Under the pieces are notes generated by a model that ran no database searches, was not told the DNA's origin, and saw only the letters and a list, made by a program, of their open reading frames with translations. Positions 18,817 to 22,826 of a stretch of 22,826 nt of DNA are shown piece by piece (the stretch's first letter is position 1; each line of letters begins with the position of its first letter). The stretch is taken from NCBI GenBank assembly GCA_034698045.1, contig JAQGAU010000897.1, positions 1 to 22,826 of the forward strand, written 5' to 3'. Origin of the DNA: Paramacrobiotus richtersi (Eukaryota; Tardigrada; Eutardigrada; Parachela; Macrobiotidae). The position numbers were made by a program, and so were the translations under genes.

Positions 18817-18960
18817 ACTGGTTAATAACGGAAATGAAACATCAGTACTGTGACAACAAGGGCCGACACTACGTCGATGGGTGTCGTGTGCCTTTGTTGT
18901 GTTCATCTCCAACAGGAAGCAGGGCATGTCCTTCAGTGTCGCAGTAATCTTCTGGCACAA
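18817..18960 (-). pseudogene. Unassigned coding-like fragment, perhaps decayed transposase
   Basis: On the minus strand a good acceptor (ccttatacag) precedes an open stretch starting LCQKITATLKDMPCFLLEM. The phrasing resembles the segment before the catalytic Asp in some hAT-type transposases (recollection, not a search), but the following residue is Asn rather than Asp. A weak donor (18872) and an acceptor (18818) would define a 55-bp intron, leading to QNCKHAGENSCARTAAIEN and a stop near 18740. It could equally be an exon of an unrecognised gene or chance. Confidence 0.2.
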
Positions 18961-19489
18961 CTGTATAAGGCGAGGTCAAGTCTGTTGGCGCTCACAAAGA
19001 TTAGAAAGTGCGGAAATTAAATTGCACATCATTCCGTACAGGATCTACTTTAAATGCATAAAAGGAACAGAGATAAACATTATTTATTAGGGAAGAGTTA
19101 AGGTGTGATCGGGAGTAAACTTCGCAATATTCAAGAAACTTCTCGTTCTTTATATCTGACCTTTTACACCACTGCAAAGAAAAGCTCCTTCAAGAAATTT
19201 CATCGTAGCTTGTCCAGTAGCTAGGGGCTGTATATATCCAATCTTTCCGCTGTTTGATTTATGAAAATGGATCACACGAAGAAAGAATCAACATAGAAAA
19301 ACGCTCAGCATTAGGAAAGAAACCTTCCAGTCAGGACGTGAGGTAGCTGAATCAAGTTTCGCACTGACACGCATTACTCAAGTACTGAAATAAAAAGACG
19401 TACTCCTGCCCTCACAATCCTCAAAAGTCGAAACTAATTTTGTGCCGCTGAGCTGAAACAAATCATCAGCGGAGTCACATGAAATTTAG

Positions 19490-19501
19490 CGACACGTGTC
19501 G
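19490..19501. repeat. 12-bp palindrome with E-box core
   Basis: CGACACGTGTCG is a perfect palindrome centred on the E-box CACGTG. There is no gene close enough to assign it to. Confidence 0.5.
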
Positions 19502-20186
19502 GCTATTTTAGCGGTGAAGACCAACAGTGTGTACTACACTGTGCACCACGCTGCTTACAGAATACTGTCGTTGTGATTCAAAACTGCAGCATTACACCCG
19601 CCTTGACGTATTGCATGGCTGCTTCCTTCATAACACTGCATTTTCCGTTACTGTGATGCAGCAAACGGATTGAACAACAAGCTTGCGCGGAATACAAACG
19701 GTTGAATAGCGGGGTTTCTGTGAATAATGGGAAGTATATATCAAATCAATACTATAACAATAGCGGTAGAAATTATGGATCGATATGTTTTGAGTTTTAT
19801 CATTTATTCATGAAAGCACTTAGTGTACACGAGAAATCTTTTGATTGTCAGTGAGTCAGCGCAAAATTGATCGACTGATATTAGGAAGTAATACTGTGCG
19901 GCGGAAATTAACCTGTCACAGCGTGATACGTATGTAATTTAAAACAGGTCACATCTAAGTGTCTAAACTGGAGCATGTAAATGGGTTGAGCATGTGATTT
20001 GTGATAGTGGTTGACCAGTCTTAAGAATGGTCGATATTGTTGCGCATTTGATATTATGAGCTGTCTTGTTGCTTCAGTACAGAAGTCCGTGCAATGCAGA
20101 CAAGCACAATATAGCGCCTTATGCAAGCCTCAGACATTCACTGATTCAGTTCTTAGCTCGTGTTAAAAGCGCAAATCTCTCTTTAG

Positions 20187-20458
20187 CAAATCCAGAAGGT
20201 CCTGATGCGCGTAAGACCAACAACAAAGCACTTGCTCACATTCTTGTCTGCGTACTGACCATACTGGCATTTGCTATGTGTCCAAGAATAAACGAGCAAG
20301 TTAGGTACTGGTTAATTACAGTAACAGCTGTTCACTTTAAGAATCTTTTCTTTACCGGCACATCGGAATTCATTATGTATCCCATCCAAGTAAACAGTCC
20401 TGTTGATCTTCTCATTAGTGCCGCGCGGCTTCGAACAAGCTCAGTCAGTCCAACATAA
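20187..20458 (+). pseudogene. GPCR TM6-TM7-like sequence on the plus strand
   Basis: A good acceptor (ctctctttag) at 20177-20186 precedes an open frame to a stop at 20458. It reads as a basic loop (DARKTNNKALAH), a hydrophobic helix ending in MCP (ILVCVLTILAFAMCP), and later VNSPVDLL then a basic end (SAARLRTS). That order mirrors intracellular loop 3, TM6 with its proline, TM7 and helix 8 of a class A receptor. TM7 is poorly hydrophobic and lacks NPxxY. An isolated plus-strand MDRY near 19775 could be the TM3 remnant, but nothing links them. A decayed receptor is the best reading. Confidence 0.3.
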
Positions 20459-20573
20459 GATTTCGAAAAGCGGATAATGCAGCAACAAGGTGATGCTCCT
20501 TTTCAGACAAACCTCAGCACAGGTGCCCTATTAGCTGTGCTGTAACATTTCTTCTGTGTCAGCAGGTACTTAC

Positions 20574-20827
20574 CACTTGCCGGGAAAACCACGGCGGATG
20601 ACCTCGAGCGGGTATTCACTGACGGCGTAGATGACATTAGCAGCGAAGAGGAACATGAGGTAGATTGTGAAGGATGCGCGGAGTCCCTTACGGAGCACAA
20701 AGGCCATCAGCTTGGAAGAGTTGAGGAGCACTTGGATTATGCACATGATCAGCCGGACTGATGCTGGGATATTCCAGATAATGGAATTTGCTGGAATCTG
20801 GGCAATACTTGTAACGTTGATTGACAT
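20574..20827 (-). pseudogene. Orphan or alternative GPCR first exon (N-terminus, TM1, TM2)
   Basis: A 254-bp exon, exactly as long as exon 1 of the complete GPCR and ending in the same phase with a good donor (TG/GTAAGT). It encodes about 84 residues, with an NVT sequon, TM1 containing LNSSKLMAF (N1.50) and TM2 FTIYLMFLFAANVIYA, ending YPLEVIRRGFPGKW. The reading frame is intact and the amino acids are clearly similar to the downstream copy. No exons 2-3 are visible before the next exon 1 at 18590. It may be a remnant of a broken duplicate, or an alternative first exon spliced to the acceptor at 17849. Confidence 0.7.
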
Positions 20828-21933
20828 AATATTGTCAGACTGTTATGGTGTGTAAACACGTTGCACACTGAAACGCGTTTACAAACAATGAAAAAGCAGT
20901 AATGCAGGTCAACAGGGGTTTACAATGCAATATGGTGGATAATGCTCCGTTAGTCAGAAGTTCGCTTGTAACTTGGAGTCCAAATTACTTTTAATCTGCA
21001 GGCCACACATCAAGACTAGCGTTTGCCCGACAAATTTTTAGATGGTCAGTTCGAGTCAATGCTCGATGAAGGCGGTTATTTTATTGTAGAACTGAAGCGT
21101 CCATTCGAAAGCAACGAAAGCATTAACAGTTGCTTCTGTAAACGGTAAGTTTTCTGGGTAGATCAACGGCGAAGGACGCGCCCAACACGGTTGCTAATGC
21201 CAGTAGAAGCGGAAACCACAATCCGTATGAATATAATAATATTTAATTTTTACCCCTATCATTATATTGGCCAACAGACTTTTCCGATGTGGATGAGTGG
21301 GTTCTTGCATCGAGGAAGTAGCTGTGAGAATGATTGTTATAGGATGTCGACATCTCAGGGGTGCGGAAAGCCGACGTGTTGCGCTATCAGCAATATCGAC
21401 GTACCGCTCGTAATCATCGACCACGCGGTATCCATTTTAGATCTGGTATGTTGGAAATCTCCTGGTATACAATGATTTAGCTTTTTGCACCGTTAACCCG
21501 AATTGATGCTGATGCTAGCGAAACTGGAAACACTCACGATAAGTTCACCTGGAGATTGGGATGACACCTCTTGGGAACTAACTCAATAATATAGTGCTCT
21601 TATCGAGCCAGGGAAACATAACTATGGAGTATGATATTAAATATATTGTCGAGAGTCCATGCAGAGACAATAGATGGCAATACCTCTCAATAATTGACGG
21701 CAGAAAGTATATGATTGACATGACAGGAGAGGCTGTTTCTATGCCGGGATAGGCTGAAATTAGTCTTTATACGCGTTGAGCATGACGTACGTTGATTGAC
21801 TGTGTATTTCAACGCAGTTTCAACACAGATACACGGCAGAGTCGCACGCACTGCAAAAACCGCCCCGAATCACACTTTCGCCTGTGAACCGGCAGAACCG
21901 TTCGGAGGAAGGAAATTTCGTCCGGCGTAAACT

Positions 21934-22599
21934 TTGGTCAGGCCCACATTTTTTTCCGCGACTCCTCGTGCTCTATCAAGTCTAAACACGCACGAAGACC
22001 AGGACACTTTTGGCGGCGCACAGTACGCACCTGGTTTCATCCGGACATTTTTGCCGGGATCCCACAAACACTCGGTTTTATCTGTAGACTTTTGCTGGAG
22101 TCCAGTAAACAGCAGATGCCGTCATCACACGTTTGCCCGAGCCGCCGAAACTGTCCGGCTGAAAGCAACTATTTACTGGGCTCACGCCAAACATGGCCAG
22201 ATGAAAACCAGCTGTCATGATGAATGTATAATGTATGCCGACAAATGTCCCGGTCATGTTTATAGAGCACGAGGAACCGCAGACAACACTTTGATGGGTG
22301 GACAGAATATACTTCTACGCCGGGAGGTTTTGCTCGTCTTCACCGTACGGTACTTCACATCTCCAACCATAGCATTACCGGCATACTGGCGCGTTTTCAT
22401 GCCTACTGTACTTCGATGTGCCTTAACGACTACGGACCGATTGTGTACGCTGCCGGCATTTGTGGACTTACAGGGCGGATTTAAGAGTTTCATGTATGCG
22501 ATGAGTAAATCAAGACAAGGATCTCTAATAAAGCAAACTGGCATCCATTGGGTAGTGCAGGTAATAAAAGCTGGGAACGTGAATGACGCTAGCTCATAA
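21934..22599 (+). CDS. Unrecognised plus-strand ORF, 221 codons
   Basis: The longest single open frame in the window. No domain, signal peptide or transmembrane pattern is evident; the product is Thr/Arg/Ala-rich with scattered Cys and His (SCHDECIMYADKC in the middle). By a rough stop-frequency estimate, an ORF of this size is unlikely but not impossible by chance in this much DNA. The composition shows no clear codon bias by eye, and minus-strand ORFs overlap it. It could be a single-exon gene, a fragment of a mobile element, or noise. Confidence 0.2.
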   Translation: MVRPTFFSATPRALSSLNTHEDQDTFGGAQYAPGFIRTFLPGSHKHSVLSVDFCWSPVNSRCRHHTFARAAETVRLKATIYWAHAKHGQMKTSCHDECIMYADKCPGHVYRARGTADNTLMGGQNILLRREVLLVFTVRYFTSPTIALPAYWRVFMPTVLRCALTTTDRLCTLPAFVDLQGGFKSFMYAMSKSRQGSLIKQTGIHWVVQVIKAGNVNDASS

Positions 22600-22649
22600 T
22601 GAGTGTGTTCATAATGAGGAAGCAGGAATACCACAGTTCTTCATAATGA
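22594..22649. repeat. Three copies of TCATAATGA
   Basis: Exact TCATAATGA at 22594-22602, 22609-22617 and 22641-22649, with a looser TCATAAAGA at 22670-22678. They fall within about 110 bp after the stop of the right-edge GPCR, so they would lie in its 3' UTR (as TCATTATGA). A role is unknown. Confidence 0.55.
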
Positions 22650-22701
22650 TTCAAACATTTTTCATTACCTCATAAAGAGTAAAAAGACCACGCATGAACA
22701 C

Positions 22702-22826
22702 TTAGTCTTCCCCTGGTGCTGTACTTTTGTTGTTAACTGTCGGCGTCGCATGAATGTTTCCTCCTGGTTTGCAACGGCACAGTACTCGCGACAGCATGTT
22801 TCGGAATGTGCGCAGTGAAAGGGCAA
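22702..22826 (-). CDS. GPCR C-terminus, partial at right edge
   Basis: The last exon of another receptor of the same family enters from the right and stops at 22702. The visible part starts ALSLRTFR, continues NMLSRVLCRC and ends STAPGED. It matches residues after DPILF in the complete receptor (ALSLRTFRDILSRALCRC), covering the end of TM7, helix 8 and the Cys pair. The remaining exons lie beyond the window, so this is the downstream end of a further tandem copy in the same orientation. Confidence 0.85.
   Translation of the reverse strand, partial: ALSLRTFRNMLSRVLCRCKPGGNIHATPTVNNKSTAPGED

Larger units (their letters stand above)
18591..20573. other. Gene-poor interval between GPCR first exons
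   Basis: About 2 kb with no copy of GPCR exons 2-3 on the minus strand that I can find. It contains the faint coding remnant at 18817-18960, a CACGTG palindrome at 19490-19501, and plus-strand GPCR-like ORF sequence near its right end (all listed separately). Confidence 0.5.
20828..22701. other. Gene-poor interval upstream of the orphan first exon
   Basis: Contains the region upstream of the 20827 start codon, a long but unrecognised plus-strand ORF (21934-22599), and the 3' flank of the right-edge GPCR. I see no other GPCR exons here. Confidence 0.45.

Noticed and set aside
1-22826. Bacterial-type operons, IS elements or CRISPR arrays
   Set aside because: Genes are spliced with GT-AG introns, the tRNA has Pol III signals, and no spaced short direct repeats of CRISPR type were seen.

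Overview
The window is nuclear DNA of an invertebrate animal. The evidence is multi-exon genes with short GT-AG introns (many 55-100 bp), secreted and membrane receptor proteins, rhodopsin-like GPCRs and a Pol III-type tRNA-Trp. The compact introns, tandem paralogues and mid-40s GC (estimated by eye) would suit a tardigrade or similar compact genome. That placement is only a guess. Every protein gene I can support is on the minus strand.

Bases 1-15499 hold six tandem paralogues of one single-pass membrane protein family, called A1, A2, A3, B1, B2 and B3 here from left to right. I rebuilt all six by splicing. Each has five coding exons with intron phases 1, 2, 1, 1, and exon 4 is exactly 156 bp in all six. 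The encoded layout is: signal peptide, CUB-like domain (exons 2-3), a short degenerate LDL-receptor class A-like module (exon 4), then transmembrane helix and cytoplasmic tail (exon 5). A1-A3 carry a Pro/Tyr-rich tail, with PPxY in A2 and A3. B1-B3 carry a tail with seven cysteines at fixed spacing, and B2 and B3 add an acidic dileucine motif. A1 runs off the left edge. The promoters were duplicated with the genes: A2 and A3 share a paired-GATA block, and B1-B3 share a block containing TGAGTCA.

Between B2 and B3, at about 12540-13300, lies a G/T-rich non-coding island with hairpins and a 55-bp direct repeat. A tRNA-Trp (CCA) at 16165-16235 separates the receptor cluster from a GPCR cluster.

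The GPCR part (16878 to the right edge) has one complete three-exon orphan rhodopsin-like receptor of 343 aa. About 2 kb upstream is a second first exon of the same length and phase with no exons 2-3 of its own. The last exon of a further paralogue enters from the right edge. A plus-strand stretch at 20187-20458 resembles TM6-TM7 of another, probably decayed, receptor. The rest of the right third is gene-poor, with a few uncertain ORFs.

No function can be assigned to the tandem family. A CUB/LDLa ectodomain on a single-pass protein with sorting-type tails suggests a cell-surface binding or co-receptor role (inference).
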